NCBI GenBank assembly: GCA_963812085.1
Contig: CAWETL010000003.1
Span: forward strand, 1 to 64,000
Reading direction: 5' to 3'
Origin: SPDF01 sp963812085
GTDB taxonomy: Bacteria > Gemmatimonadota > Gemmatimonadetes > Gemmatimonadales > GWC2-71-9
DNA length: 64,000 bases
Shown here piece by piece: positions 1 to 7,951 of this stretch. Each line of letters begins with the position of its first letter. Position 1 is the first letter of the stretch. Below the pieces are notes generated by a model. It ran no database searches. It had not been told where the DNA came from and saw nothing but the letters and a program-made list of their open reading frames with translations. A program made the translations under genes and the position numbers.

Positions 1-146
1 ACCTCTCGAATCCTCTCTCCGCGCTCCTCGCGGAGGCCCAGCTCCTCCTGCTCAACGAAGCAAAGCTCGACCCCGAGACGCTCACCAGCGTCCGTGAAAT
101 CGAGTCGCTCGCCATCCGGATGCGGACCCTGCTCCGGGAGCGCTGA
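1..146 (+). CDS. C-terminal end of a histidine-kinase-like (DHp) protein, partial
   Basis: The reading frame is open from the window edge (first full codon at 3) to TGA at 144-146 and gives 47 residues. It begins LSNPLSALLAEAQLL, which matches the segment just after the phospho-accepting histidine of a HisKA dimerisation domain (H-x-L-x-N-P-L). The frame then stops after one more helical stretch, so no ATPase domain follows the DHp helices. The protein may be a DHp-only signalling protein or have its catalytic parts upstream. The family call rests on one short motif. The 266 bases between this gene and the next hold nothing I recognise. Confidence 0.5.
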   Translation, partial: LSNPLSALLAEAQLLLLNEAKLDPETLTSVREIESLAIRMRTLLRER

Positions 147-412
147 GCGATGTGCCGGCGCCCCGTGACACGACGGCCACGCGCACGCGTGCCGGTCCGC
201 CTCTCCGCGCGGGCCTGGTCCACGCCGCGCTGGATCTGGCCCGGGCGGCACCAGCGGCCGGGACGCCCCCCCTTCGCGGTCCGCTGAGCCGCCCAACCCC
301 CCGCCGTTCCAGTTCGCCCGGCATCCCCCTACCTTTCGGGCTTCTCCACGCGGGCGCCGCTCTGCGCCCCCTGGCGATCGTGCCCCCTGACTCCCCGGAA
401 CCGAGAAGCCGA

Positions 413-2384
413 ATGCGTATCCCCGTGCTGGTCCTCGCCTCGCTCGCCCTGACGGCACCGCTGTCCGCCCAGGCGCCTGAGCGCCCCGTCCGTCGCACCA
501 TCCCGATCACGCGCGCCTTCCAGCACGGCCTCGAGGCCGGCACGCGCGATTCGACCGGCAGGCCCGGCGCCAAGTATTGGCAGACCCGCACCGACTATTC
601 GATCGACACCAAGCTCGACCCGGCCACCGGCATCGTCTCGGGCACCGAGACCGTCAAGATCACCAACATGAGCGATGCCGACCTGCGGGACATCGCCATC
701 CGGCTCGACCAGAACATGTTCGCCCCGCACTCGCCCCGGTTGAGGGAGGCGACGTCGCTCACCGACGGGATGATCCTCTCTCGCATGGTGGCCAACGGGC
801 GGGTCATCAATACCGACAGCGTGCAGGCGCGCTGGAACGGCACCACGCTGGTCCGCGTCCGCCTCGACACCCCGATCCCCGCGCACGGCGGCACCGGCAC
901 GCTCGAGGCGAGCTGGTCGTTCAAGGTGCCGGTGTTCCCCGAAAACGAGCGCGGTGACCGGCTCGGCGCCTGGGGCACCCGCCTCTTCGAAGTGGCCCAG
1001 TGGTATCCGCGCGTGGCCAACTTCGACGACCTCCGCGGCTGGGACCGGGATCCGTATCTCGGCAATTCCGAGTTCTACAACAACTTCGGCTCCTTCGACG
1101 TCCGGATCGACGTGCCGGGCGGCTGGCTGGTCGGCGCCACCGGCGTCCTGGCCAACCCGGAGCAGGTGCTGACCAGCACCGCGCGGGCCCGCCTGGCCAC
1201 GGCGACGGCGAGCGACAGCCAGATCGTGATCGTCGGCGCCGACGAACGCGGCCCCGGCAAGGGAACGGCGGCGGGCGACCGCCTGGTCTGGCACTTCACC
1301 GCCGACAGCGTGGCCGACTTCGCCTGGGCCGCCTCGAGCGATTACGTCTGGGACGCCACCCGGGCCACGATCCCCGGGCGCGGCGCGATCCCGATCAACC
1401 TGCTGTACCTGCCGGAGCACGGGCGCTTCAAGGACACCGGCGCCTCCGCACGCGCACGCGCTGCAGTTCTATTCGAACCTCTGGATGCCGTACGCCTGGC
1501 CGGTGTTCACCCAGGTGGACGGCCCCGAGAACGGCATGGAATACCCGATGTTCACCATGAGCGGACCGGGCTTCGGGGTGACCGACCACGAAATCGGCCA
1601 CCAGTGGTGGCCGATGATGGTGGGCGTCAACGAGACCTGGTACGGCTGGATGGACGAGGGCTTCAACAGCTACATGAACATCCTCTCCGGCGCGGCCTTC
1701 CAGAAGAAGCCGGCCGTCCTCGACGGCGTCGGCCAGCGCTACGGCCAGGTGTCGGGCAACGAGTCCGAAAACCGGATGATGGACGACGCCAACTACGACG
1801 GGCCGCTCTACGCGTTCACCACCTACGGCAAGGCGCCGATGATGCTCTCGATGCTGGGTGCCATCGTGGGGGATTCCGCCGTGACCCGGGCGATGTCGAA
1901 TTACGCCAAGACCTGGCGCTTCAAGCACCCCTCGCCGTGGGACTACATGTTCGCGATGAACCGCGAGCTCGGCCAGGACCTGAGCTGGTTCTGGTACTAC
2001 TGGCTGTTCACCACGGAGTCGTCGGACGGCTCGATCGCCTCGGTCGTCACCAAGGGCGACAAGACGCACGTCACCGTGCGGCAGGCCGGCGAGATGCCCG
2101 CGCCGGTGGTGCTCCGGGTGGAGTTCGCGGCGGACGGGCCGGCCATCAAGCCGATGAAGAACGCCGTGATCGACGGCAACGCGGCCACCGTCACCTGGCC
2201 GGTGGACGTGTGGTTCGGCGGCAGCCGGACCTTCGTCGCCGAACTGGCCTTCGGCAAGCGGAAGATCGAGAAGATCACCCTTGACCCGAACGGCCGGTTC
2301 CCCGATCGCAACCCGGCCGACAACGTCTGGCCGGCGCAGGCGCCGGCCCCGGCTGGTCCCACGGCCCCGGTGTCGCCGCACTGA
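413..2384 (+). CDS. M1-family metallopeptidase, secreted, with one frameshift
   Basis: Zinc aminopeptidase-like protein, probably exported. The start at 413 opens a clear signal peptide (MRIPVLVLASLALTAPLSAQ). The M1 signatures are present: NGMEYPMF, in the place of the GAMEN substrate motif, then HEIGH followed by 18 residues and Glu (about residue 393 onward), the complete zinc site. The frame breaks near 1450: the upstream frame ends in nonsense after KDTGAS and the downstream frame resumes at HAHALQFYSNLW. Adding one CG to give tccgcgcacgcg restores GASAHAHALQFYS and a protein of about 657 residues. The threonine aldolase gene follows after 8 bases, so the two are probably cotranscribed. 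Family call is firm; whether the gene is truly broken is open. Confidence 0.85.
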
Positions 2385-2392
2385 GCCTGGTC

Positions 2393-3427
2393 GTGCCGTC
2401 GCCGGCGCGGGACTTCGCCAGCGACAACTCCGCCGGCATCCATCCGGAGGTGCTGGCGGCCATCGCCGCCGCGAACGAGGGGCACGCCCGTGCGTACGGG
2501 GCGGACCCCTGGACCGCGGCGGCGATGCTGTTGTTCCGGACCGAATTCGGGGCGGATTCCGAGGCCTTCTTCGTGTTCGGAGGCACGGGGGCCAATGTCG
2601 TCGCCCTCGACGCGTTGCTCCAGCCGTGGCAAGCGGTGCTCTGCGCGTCCACTTCGCACATCTACGTCGATGAGTGCGGAGCTCCCGAGCGGTTTCTCGG
2701 CGCCAAGCTCATCCCGCTCCAGGCGCCGGGCGGCAAGCTGGAGCCGGACCTCATCCGGGGTGCCCTGACCGGCCTCGGTGACGAGCACCGCGTCCAGCCC
2801 CGCGTCATCTCGATCAGTCAGTCCACGGAATACGGCACGGTCTATCGGCCCGAGGAGTTGCGGGCCCTTTCGGCGTTCGCGCGCGACCACGGCCTCCTGC
2901 TCCACATGGACGGCGCCCGGCTGGCCAACGCCGCCGCGGCGCTCGACCTCCCGCTCCGGGCGCTCACCGCCGATGTCGGGGTGGACGTGCTGTCCTTCGG
3001 CGGGACCAAGAACGGCGCGATGGGCGCCGAGGCGGTGGTCTTCTTCGATCGGTCGCGCGCGGCGGGCGTCCCCTTCGGCCGAAAGCAGGCGATGCAGCTC
3101 CCGTCGAAGATGCGCTTCGTGGCGGCCCAGTTCGAGGCGCTCCTCCGCGACGGCCTCTGGCGCCGCAACGCCCTCCACGCCAACCGGATGGCCCGGCTTC
3201 TCGCGGACCTCGCGCGCGCGGTGCCGGGGGTCACGATCACCCAGCCGGTGGACGCCAACGCCGTCTTCGCGCGGCTTCCGGCGGAGCGAATCGAGGCCCT
3301 CCAGGCCCGCCGGCGCTTCCTGCTCTGGGACGAGGCGTCCTCCGAGGTGCGCTGGATGTGCGCGTTCGACACCACCGAAGCGGACGTCCACGCCTTCGCC
3401 GCCGAGATCCGCAGCACCCTCGCCTGA
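2393..3427 (+). CDS. ltaE: Low-specificity L-threonine aldolase
   Basis: PLP enzyme of the beta-eliminating lyase fold that cleaves L-threonine or allo-threonine to glycine and acetaldehyde in the cytoplasm. The 344-residue protein has the family's usual length. Visible marks are the N-terminal DFASDNSAGIHPEV, the cofactor-binding HMDGARLANA segment and SFGGTKNGAMGAEAV, whose lysine should form the Schiff base. GTG at 2393 is the start and lies 8 bases after the M1 peptidase stop. No strong ribosome site is visible, which suits translational coupling. A hairpin with a T-run follows the gene, closing this two-gene unit. Confidence 0.88.
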   Translation: MPSPARDFASDNSAGIHPEVLAAIAAANEGHARAYGADPWTAAAMLLFRTEFGADSEAFFVFGGTGANVVALDALLQPWQAVLCASTSHIYVDECGAPERFLGAKLIPLQAPGGKLEPDLIRGALTGLGDEHRVQPRVISISQSTEYGTVYRPEELRALSAFARDHGLLLHMDGARLANAAAALDLPLRALTADVGVDVLSFGGTKNGAMGAEAVVFFDRSRAAGVPFGRKQAMQLPSKMRFVAAQFEALLRDGLWRRNALHANRMARLLADLARAVPGVTITQPVDANAVFARLPAERIEALQARRRFLLWDEASSEVRWMCAFDTTEADVHAFAAEIRSTLA

Positions 3428-3430
3428 CCG

Positions 3431-3459
3431 CGGGCCGGAAGGCCCGTTCCATGTTTTTT
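3431..3459 (+). terminator. Intrinsic terminator after threonine aldolase
   Basis: A six-base-pair GC stem (CGGGCC, loop GGAA, GGCCCG) is followed after six bases by a run of six T residues. It starts 4 bases after the stop codon and precedes the next gene's leader. Confidence 0.7.
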
Positions 3460-3519
3460 CAAGCTCCCTTCATACCGTCCGGCGCACGTTGAAGCATCCC
3501 GATTCGTCAAGGAGCTCTC

Positions 3520-4395
3520 GTGCGCGCCATCCTGGCCCCCCTCGACGGTTCTCGCCTGGCCGAGGAGTCGCTTCGCGCCGCCTGCACGACCGCGCGGCGC
3601 ACCGCCGCCGTGCTGCACATGGCGCTGGTGCACCATCCGGTCGCGGCCGGCGGTGACACCGCGGCCATGGCGCCGGCCTTCGACGAACTGGAGCGGCTCG
3701 CGCGGGAAGGGGAGGAACGCTACCTGGCCCAGGTGGCCGATCGGGTGGGGCAGGCGCACGGGATCCGGGTCGAGACGGCGATCCTCGATGGCCCGGTGGC
3801 CGAGACGCTCGAGGCGCACGTGGAGCGGATCGGGGCCGGCCTCGTGGTGATGACCACGCATGGCCGGGGAGTGGTGAGTCGCTTCTGGCTCGGCAGCGTG
3901 GCGGACCATCTCCTGCGGCATCTCGAGGTCCCGCTGCTGTTGCTCCGGCATCATGAGCATCCGGCGGTGGACAGCCGCATGGCCTTCCGCCGCATGCTGG
4001 TGCCGCTCGACGGATCGGCGCGCTCCGAGACGGTGCTCGAGCCGGCGCTCGCGCTCTGCCCGCCGCCGACGGCGGAGTTCGCCCTCGTGCGGATCATCCC
4101 GGTGGAATCGGCGAATACCGCGCGCGAGCGCGAGGAAGCGGCGGCCTATCTCGATGCGGTCGCCGACAGGCTGGAGCGGCGGGGCTGCCGGGTGAGCACG
4201 ACCGTGGTGGAGTCAGCGTCGCCGGCCGAGGCGATCCTGGACCAGGGGAGGCCGGAGGCGACCGACTGCATCGCGATGGCCACCCGCGGCGCGGCTGGGG
4301 TCAGGCGACTGGTCGTGGGAAGTGTCACGGACAAGGTGGTGCGGGGGGCGGACGTTCCGGTGCTGGCGCTTCACCCGCCCTGGGTGGAGGGGTGA
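3520..4395 (+). CDS. Tandem-domain universal stress protein
   Basis: Cytoplasmic protein of 291 residues made of two UspA domains, roughly residues 1-142 and 148-290. Each domain opens with a typical strand (ILAPLDGS and MLVPLDGS) and ends with a nucleotide-loop element (THGRGVVSRFWLGSV and TRGAAGVRRLVVGSV), so both halves look competent to bind ATP-like ligands. The GTG start at 3520 is fixed by AAGGAG 7 bases upstream. It is monocistronic: a terminator lies upstream and about 280 bases of featureless sequence downstream. UspA proteins respond to starvation or oxidative stress; the specific trigger here cannot be read. Confidence 0.88.
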   Translation: MRAILAPLDGSRLAEESLRAACTTARRTAAVLHMALVHHPVAAGGDTAAMAPAFDELERLAREGEERYLAQVADRVGQAHGIRVETAILDGPVAETLEAHVERIGAGLVVMTTHGRGVVSRFWLGSVADHLLRHLEVPLLLLRHHEHPAVDSRMAFRRMLVPLDGSARSETVLEPALALCPPPTAEFALVRIIPVESANTAREREEAAAYLDAVADRLERRGCRVSTTVVESASPAEAILDQGRPEATDCIAMATRGAAGVRRLVVGSVTDKVVRGADVPVLALHPPWVEG

Positions 4396-4677
4396 TTCGA
4401 GCCGCGGCGGGGCAGCAGCCAGCGACGCGGCTTCCGCCGGCGGGCGGCAGGGTGGGGACGGGGCGAGTCGGCCGTCGCGGCGCCGGGTTCCGGGGCCAAC
4501 CAGGGGAATTCACGGAGGATTTCAGGGGACAGCGGAAGGCGGATGGGCATGGTGGGGAATCTGGACTCCGATCGTGAAGCAATGATGACGTTGAGATGAA
4601 GGGCGTTTCCCGGCTGGTTCACCGGGCGGTTACGGGGGTGGCGGTAAGCTGCCTATGTCCTCAGACGGGAGGTCGGG

Positions 4678-5079
4678 ATGCGGATTCATGAGCTGATGCA
4701 GTCGAACCTGGTCACGGTGGCGAGTGACAGCCCTGTGTCCGAGGCGATCGTGGCGCTGGCCGATGCCCATGTGACGGGGTTGCCGGTCGTGGACGCCAAC
4801 GGGCACTTGGTGGGGGTGCTGTCGACGAGCGATATCCTCACTTCATTGGCGGAGCATCCGCCCGAGGAGCCGACGGGGGCGCTGTTCGAGGATGTGCTGG
4901 TGCGCGACCTCATGACTCCCAAGCCGATGACGATCGCGCCGCAGGCCGGCATCAAGGAGGCGGCGCAGCAGATGCTTTATGCGAACGTCCATCGGCTCTT
5001 CGTGGAGAAGGATGGGGAGTTGCTCGGCGTGATCTCGCAGACCGACGTGGTGCGGGCCGTGGCCAACGCCCGAGTCTGA
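4678..5079 (+). CDS. Two-CBS-domain protein
   Basis: Small cytoplasmic protein of 133 residues consisting only of a CBS pair, residues about 1-60 and 72-130 (MRIHELMQSNLVTV; VRDLMTPKPMTIAPQ; GVISQTDVVRAV). Such stand-alone pairs bind adenosyl nucleotides and regulate partners. No catalytic domain is attached and no partner is adjacent. GGGAGG lies 6 bases before ATG. The 282-base region before the gene has no other clear feature. The hairpin at 5110-5143 follows the stop and could end both this transcript and the opposing tRNA transcript. Confidence 0.85.
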   Translation: MRIHELMQSNLVTVASDSPVSEAIVALADAHVTGLPVVDANGHLVGVLSTSDILTSLAEHPPEEPTGALFEDVLVRDLMTPKPMTIAPQAGIKEAAQQMLYANVHRLFVEKDGELLGVISQTDVVRAVANARV

Positions 5080-5109
5080 TACCGGAAGCACGATGCGGGT
5101 CCGGACGCC

Positions 5110-5143
5110 GAAGCCCCGCCATCAGCGTGATGGCGGGGGCTTC
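5110..5143. terminator. Long hairpin between the CBS gene and the tRNA cluster
   Basis: Near-perfect 15-bp stem with one bulge (GAAGCCCCGCCATCA, loop GCG, then its complement). It sits 30 bases after the CBS stop codon and 14 bases beyond the last minus-strand tRNA. No U-run follows on either strand, so it may act as a bidirectional processing or rho-aided end. Confidence 0.55.
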
Positions 5144-5157
5144 GTGTTGACTGAACA

Positions 5158-5231
5158 TGGGCCCGGCGCGACTCGAACGCGCGACCTCTTGCTCCGGAGG
5201 CAAGCGCTCTATCCAACTGAGCTACGGACCC
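5158..5231 (-). tRNA. tRNA-Arg (CCG)
   Basis: Reverse strand gives a 74-nt cloverleaf without encoded CCA. Acceptor GGGTCCG pairs with CGGGCCC, with one U-G pair. The anticodon stem CTTGC/GCAAG encloses CTCCGGA, so the anticodon is CCG. It is last in the minus-strand tRNA array. Confidence 0.95.
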
Positions 5232-5240
5232 GTAACACCG

Positions 5241-5352
5241 GGACAAAGGAGAGAGGGACTTGGAGGACGGAGGGGCGGAAGGAATAAGGGAACGCGAAAC
5301 TCGGCCGGCGAATCGCACCTTCTCCTTTGTCCTTGCACCCCTCCAAGTCCCT
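5241..5352. repeat. Interleaved inverted repeats in a tRNA spacer
   Basis: Two repeat pairs occur between tRNA-Arg(CCG) and tRNA-Pro. GGACAAAGGAG (5241-5251) pairs with CTCCTTTGTCC (5322-5332), and AGGGACTTGGAG (5254-5265) pairs with CTCCAAGTCCCT (5341-5352). The order is A-B-A'-B', so both cannot form as nested hairpins; the geometry is pseudoknot-like. Confidence 0.6.
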
Positions 5353-5383
5353 AGTCCTTTTTCTCCTTCGACTTTCTTGTCAA

Positions 5384-5457
5384 TCGGGGCGGCCGGATTT
5401 GAACCGGCGACCTCCTGCTCCCGAAGCAGGCGCGCTACCAGGCTACGCTACGCCCCG
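5384..5457 (-). tRNA. tRNA-Pro (CGG)
   Basis: 74-nt cloverleaf on the reverse strand. Acceptor CGGGGCG pairs perfectly with CGCCCCG, with discriminator A and no encoded CCA. Stem CCTGC/GCAGG encloses TTCGGGA, so the anticodon is CGG. Confidence 0.95.
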
Positions 5458-5469
5458 TCATTCACTCCA

Positions 5470-5543
5470 TGCGCCCAAAGGGAGTCGAACCCCTAACCTT
5501 CTGATCCGTAGTCAGATGCTCTATCCAATTGAGCTATGGGCGC
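5470..5543 (-). tRNA. tRNA-Arg (ACG)
   Basis: 74-nt cloverleaf. Acceptor GCGCCCA pairs with TGGGCGC. Anticodon loop CTACGGA in stem TCTGA/TCAGA gives ACG, whose A34 is normally deaminated to inosine to read CGN codons. CCA is not encoded. Confidence 0.95.
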
Positions 5544-5552
5544 GGTCTGGCA

Positions 5553-5626
5553 TGGGCGGTACAAGGCTCGAACTTGTGACCTCCACGATGTCAACGTGGC
5601 GCTCTAACCAACTGAGCTAACCGCCC
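5553..5626 (-). tRNA. tRNA-Val (GAC)
   Basis: 74-nt cloverleaf. Acceptor GGGCGGT pairs with ACCGCCC. Stem CCACG/CGTGG encloses TTGACAT, giving anticodon GAC. CCA is not encoded. Confidence 0.95.
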
Positions 5627-5634
5627 GAAACCGC

Positions 5635-5677
5635 AAGGACTGAGAACTGAAAGGCTCAGTCCTCAGTCCTCAGTTCT
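5635..5677. repeat. Three-copy heptamer with inverted counterpart in a tRNA spacer
   Basis: Between tRNA-Val and tRNA-fMet, CTCAGTC, CTCAGTC and CTCAGTT follow in tandem at 5655-5675. They are preceded by the complementary segment AAGGACTGAGAACTGA at 5635-5650. A hairpin can form in several registers. Confidence 0.6.
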
Positions 5678-5681
5678 GCCA

Positions 5682-5755
5682 TAGCGGGGGTGGGATTTGA
5701 ACCCACGACCTCCGGGTTATGAGCCCGGCGAGCTACCAGACTGCTCCACCCCGCG
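5682..5755 (-). tRNA. Initiator tRNA-fMet (CAT)
   Basis: 74-nt cloverleaf with anticodon CAT in loop CTCATAA. Initiator marks are an unpaired first position (C1 opposite U72, where E. coli has A72) and three consecutive G-C pairs in the anticodon stem (CCGGG/CCCGG). CCA is not encoded. Confidence 0.93.
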
Positions 5756-5770
5756 ACGTATCCTCTGGAG

Positions 5771-5843
5771 AGCGGGAAACGGGACTCGAACCCGCGACCC
5801 CAACCTTGGCAAGGTTGTGCTCTACCAACTGAGCTATTCCCGC
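5771..5843 (-). tRNA. tRNA-Gly (GCC)
   Basis: 73-nt cloverleaf. Acceptor GCGGGAA pairs with TTCCCGC and the discriminator is U, as in most bacterial glycine tRNAs. Stem CAACC/GGTTG encloses TTGCCAA, giving anticodon GCC. Confidence 0.95.
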
Positions 5844-5929
5844 AATGACGAGGGACGGGAGTCTAGCCGAGTCCCCGCCCTCGCGCAACTACATCCGGGC
5901 CCGTCGTGACGCCCGGTCCGGCCTGGGAG

Positions 5930-6002
5930 TGGAGGCGAGGGGGATCGAACCCCTGACCTCGTGAATGCCATTCACGCGCTCTCCCAACTGAGCTACGCCC
6001 CC
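5930..6002 (-). tRNA. tRNA-Ala (GGC)
   Basis: 73-nt cloverleaf and first gene of the array. Acceptor GGGGGCG pairs with CGCCTCC and includes G3-U70, the alanine identity pair. Stem CGTGA/TCACG encloses ATGGCAT, giving anticodon GGC. A promoter lies about 55-80 bases upstream. Confidence 0.95.
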
Positions 6003-6054
6003 ATTATTTATGATGTCGTCCAGACGAGAAAATCCGCCTGGGCGACAGCACCCA

Positions 6055-6083
6055 AAGCTAGGCGGGTGCGTAACATGTGTCAA
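6055..6083 (-). promoter_or_regulatory. Promoter of the tRNA cluster
   Basis: On the minus strand a perfect -35 TTGACA is followed by 17 bases and TAGCTT, extending to TAGCTTTG. This fits the Bacteroidetes-type -10 TAnnTTTG better than TATAAT. It points at tRNA-Ala with a leader of about 45 bases. It lies back to back with the sigma factor gene. Confidence 0.7.
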
Positions 6084-6132
6084 GCAGATTTCACCGCCTC
6101 TTCCTCTCGCTTCCCCTGGTCCAGGCCCGTCG

Positions 6133-7095
6133 ATGACGCCCAAGAAGCCGCCCAAGACCAAGACGGCCGCGCCGAGTCCGAAGCGGAAGCCGAAGGCCGA
6201 TGTGGCAAACGCCTCCCCGCTTCCCCGCGTCCCCGCCCGCCGACCCCGCGCCATCGGCGCGGACTCGCCCGAGCGCGACCTCCTCGACCAGTACCTCTTC
6301 GAGGTGAGCAAGACCCCGCTCCTCACCGCCCAGCAGGAACTCGCCCTGGCCAGGCGGGTCCGCGCCGGGGACCAGGACGCGATGCAGGAGCTGGTCAAGC
6401 GCAACCTGCGGTTCGTCATCTCGGTGGCCAAGAAGTACCAGAACCGCGGCCTCGCCCTCACCGACCTCATCGGCGAAGGCAACGTCGGACTCCTCACCGC
6501 CGCCCGGAAGTTCGATCCCGAGGTCGGCGTCAAGTTCATCTCCTACGCCGTCTGGTGGATCCGCCAGGCCATTCTCGCCGCCATCGCCCGGACCGGTCGC
6601 ACCATTCGCGTCCCCCTCAACCGCACCGCCGACCTCTCGCGCACCATCCGGGCCACCGAGGCCCTGCGCCAGAAACTCGGCCGCGAGCCCACGCCCCAGG
6701 AAGTCGCGGCGTCGGTCGGCCTCTCGCTCGACGTGGTGCAGTCGCTGATGGCGCTCAACACGAGCGAGGTCCGCCTCGATGCGCCGCTGGACGTCAGCGG
6801 CGAGCGGACCCTCATCGACCGCTTCGTGGCCGACGACCAGGGCGACGTCGAGGCGCGCGCGATGGAGCGCTTCCTCCGCGAGGAAATCGAGCAGGCCCTG
6901 GCCACGCTCCCGGCGCGCGACGCCCGGGTGCTCCGCCTCTACTTCGGGCTCGACGACGGCCACGAGCACACCCTGGAGGAGATCGGCGGCATGCTCGGCG
7001 TCACCCGCGAGCGGGTCCGGCAGCTCCGGGACCGCGCCCTCAAGCGCCTCGGCGAGGGCGACGTCGGCCGCGCGCTGGCGAGCTTCGCCGCGTAG
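6133..7095 (+). CDS. rpoD: RNA polymerase primary-type sigma factor (sigma-70, RpoD/SigA-like)
   Basis: Directs RNA polymerase to promoters. From ATG at 6133 the protein is 320 residues. A basic Pro/Ala-rich tail (residues 1-40) precedes region 1.2 (DLLDQYLFEVSKTPLL), region 2 (KRNLRFVISVAKKYQNRGL, DLIGEGNVGLLTAARKFD, FISYAVWWIRQAI), region 3 and region 4.2 with the -35-binding helices (TLEEIGGMLGVTRERVRQL). The long region 1.1 of proteobacterial RpoD is absent, as in many short SigA forms. The frame also runs open upstream to 6010, but that part overlaps the tRNA promoter, so 6133 is preferred. The tail linker is built from CCCCGCNN octamers. It may be a group-2 rather than the sole housekeeping factor. 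Confidence 0.85.
   Translation: MTPKKPPKTKTAAPSPKRKPKADVANASPLPRVPARRPRAIGADSPERDLLDQYLFEVSKTPLLTAQQELALARRVRAGDQDAMQELVKRNLRFVISVAKKYQNRGLALTDLIGEGNVGLLTAARKFDPEVGVKFISYAVWWIRQAILAAIARTGRTIRVPLNRTADLSRTIRATEALRQKLGREPTPQEVAASVGLSLDVVQSLMALNTSEVRLDAPLDVSGERTLIDRFVADDQGDVEARAMERFLREEIEQALATLPARDARVLRLYFGLDDGHEHTLEEIGGMLGVTRERVRQLRDRALKRLGEGDVGRALASFAA
6212..6238. repeat. CCCCGCNN octamer repeat inside the sigma factor gene
   Basis: Three tandem degenerate octamers (CCCCGCTT, CCCCGCGT, CCCCGCCC) lie in frame within the unstructured N-terminal linker, encoding part of ASPLPRVPARR. The same octamer family occurs in spacers at 7873-7938 and about 22849-22865 and inside pdhC. Confidence 0.6.
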
Positions 7096-7110
7096 GCGTA
7101 CCTTCTACAG

Positions 7111-7872
7111 GTGACTTACCCCGCGAGCCTTCGGGACTCCGCGCCGGGGCGGCAGGTCGCCCGGCTCGGCCAGTTCGCCCAGGACGCCGCCCGGGCCGTT
7201 CGCGACCGGCGCACCTGGGCTCCGCTCCTGCTGGACCAGATGCGCCGACTCGGCGTCGAGTCGGTGCCGATCGCGCTGTTCATCGCCGTCTTCACCGGCA
7301 TCGTCCTCGCCCTGCTTTCCAAGTACATCTTCACCGGCACGGTGCCGATCTACTTCGTCGGCACCCTGGTCGGGAAGACGATCATGCTCGAGCTCGGGCC
7401 GGTCCTCACCGGCATGGCGCTCGCGGGGCGGGTCGGCGCCAACATCGCCGCCGAAATCGGCACCATGCGCGTCACCGAACAGGTGGACGCCCTCGAGACC
7501 CTCGCCTACGACAAGTACGCCTACCTCGTGGTGCCGCGCGTGCTGGCCGGCACCCTGATGTTCCCCGTCGTCACCGCGCTGGCCATGGCCATCGGCGTCG
7601 GCGCCGGGTACATCACGGCGCTCAACCTGCTCGACCTCTCCAGCGTCGAGTTCATCAAGGGCCTGCAGCTCTTCTACCAGTTCAAGGACATCTGGTTCGG
7701 CCTCGTGAAGTCGGCCAGCTTCGGCGCGGCCGTCACCCTCCTGGGCTGCCTCCAGGGGCTCGCCACCTCCGGCGGGGCGGCGGGCGTCGGCCGGCGCACC
7801 ACGATGGCGGTGGTCTACGGCTGCGAGGCGATCCTGGTGCTGGACGCGTTCTGGGCAGTGGTGCTCTTATGA
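7111..7872 (+). CDS. mlaE: ABC lipid-transport permease MlaE
   Basis: Inner-membrane permease of the Mla system, which moves phospholipids between the inner and outer membranes. The 253-residue protein shows the family core IALFIAVFTGIVLALLSKY, then ELGPVLTGMALAGRVGANIAAEIGTM (the conserved MlaE signature) with EQVDALETLAYD, and further hydrophobic segments to the C terminus. GTG at 7111 is the start, 15 bases after the sigma factor stop. The genes for MlaF and MlaD follow, separated from this one by a hairpin repeat. No mlaB or mlaC is present here. Confidence 0.93.
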   Translation: MTYPASLRDSAPGRQVARLGQFAQDAARAVRDRRTWAPLLLDQMRRLGVESVPIALFIAVFTGIVLALLSKYIFTGTVPIYFVGTLVGKTIMLELGPVLTGMALAGRVGANIAAEIGTMRVTEQVDALETLAYDKYAYLVVPRVLAGTLMFPVVTALAMAIGVGAGYITALNLLDLSSVEFIKGLQLFYQFKDIWFGLVKSASFGAAVTLLGCLQGLATSGGAAGVGRRTTMAVVYGCEAILVLDAFWAVVLL

Positions 7873-7938
7873 GGCGGGGAAGCGGGAAAGCGGGGAAGGG
7901 GACGCAAACCGGCGTCCCCGCCTCCCCGCGTCCCCGCC
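7873..7938. repeat. Octamer-built hairpin between mlaE and mlaF
   Basis: The left arm iterates GCGGGGAA-type octamers and the right arm iterates CCCCGCNT octamers, so the element can fold into a long GC stem. It begins at the mlaE stop codon and ends 14 bases before the mlaF start. It may be a REP-like mRNA-stabilising or attenuating hairpin within the operon. Confidence 0.6.
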
Positions 7939-7951
7939 TTTCGCCGAACCC

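Noticed and set aside
152..412. Open frame extending the M1 peptidase 87 codons upstream
   Set aside because: It is Pro/Arg/Ala-rich without homology features, while ATG at 413 opens a clean signal peptide.
1430..1490. Programmed ribosomal frameshift in the M1 peptidase gene
   Set aside because: No slippery heptamer or downstream pseudoknot is visible, and similar breaks appear in many unrelated genes, so a common sequence-level cause is more likely.
6010..6132. Upstream extension of the sigma factor
   Set aside because: It would overlap the tRNA-cluster promoter and has no sigma-factor sequence; ATG at 6133 begins a plausible basic tail.
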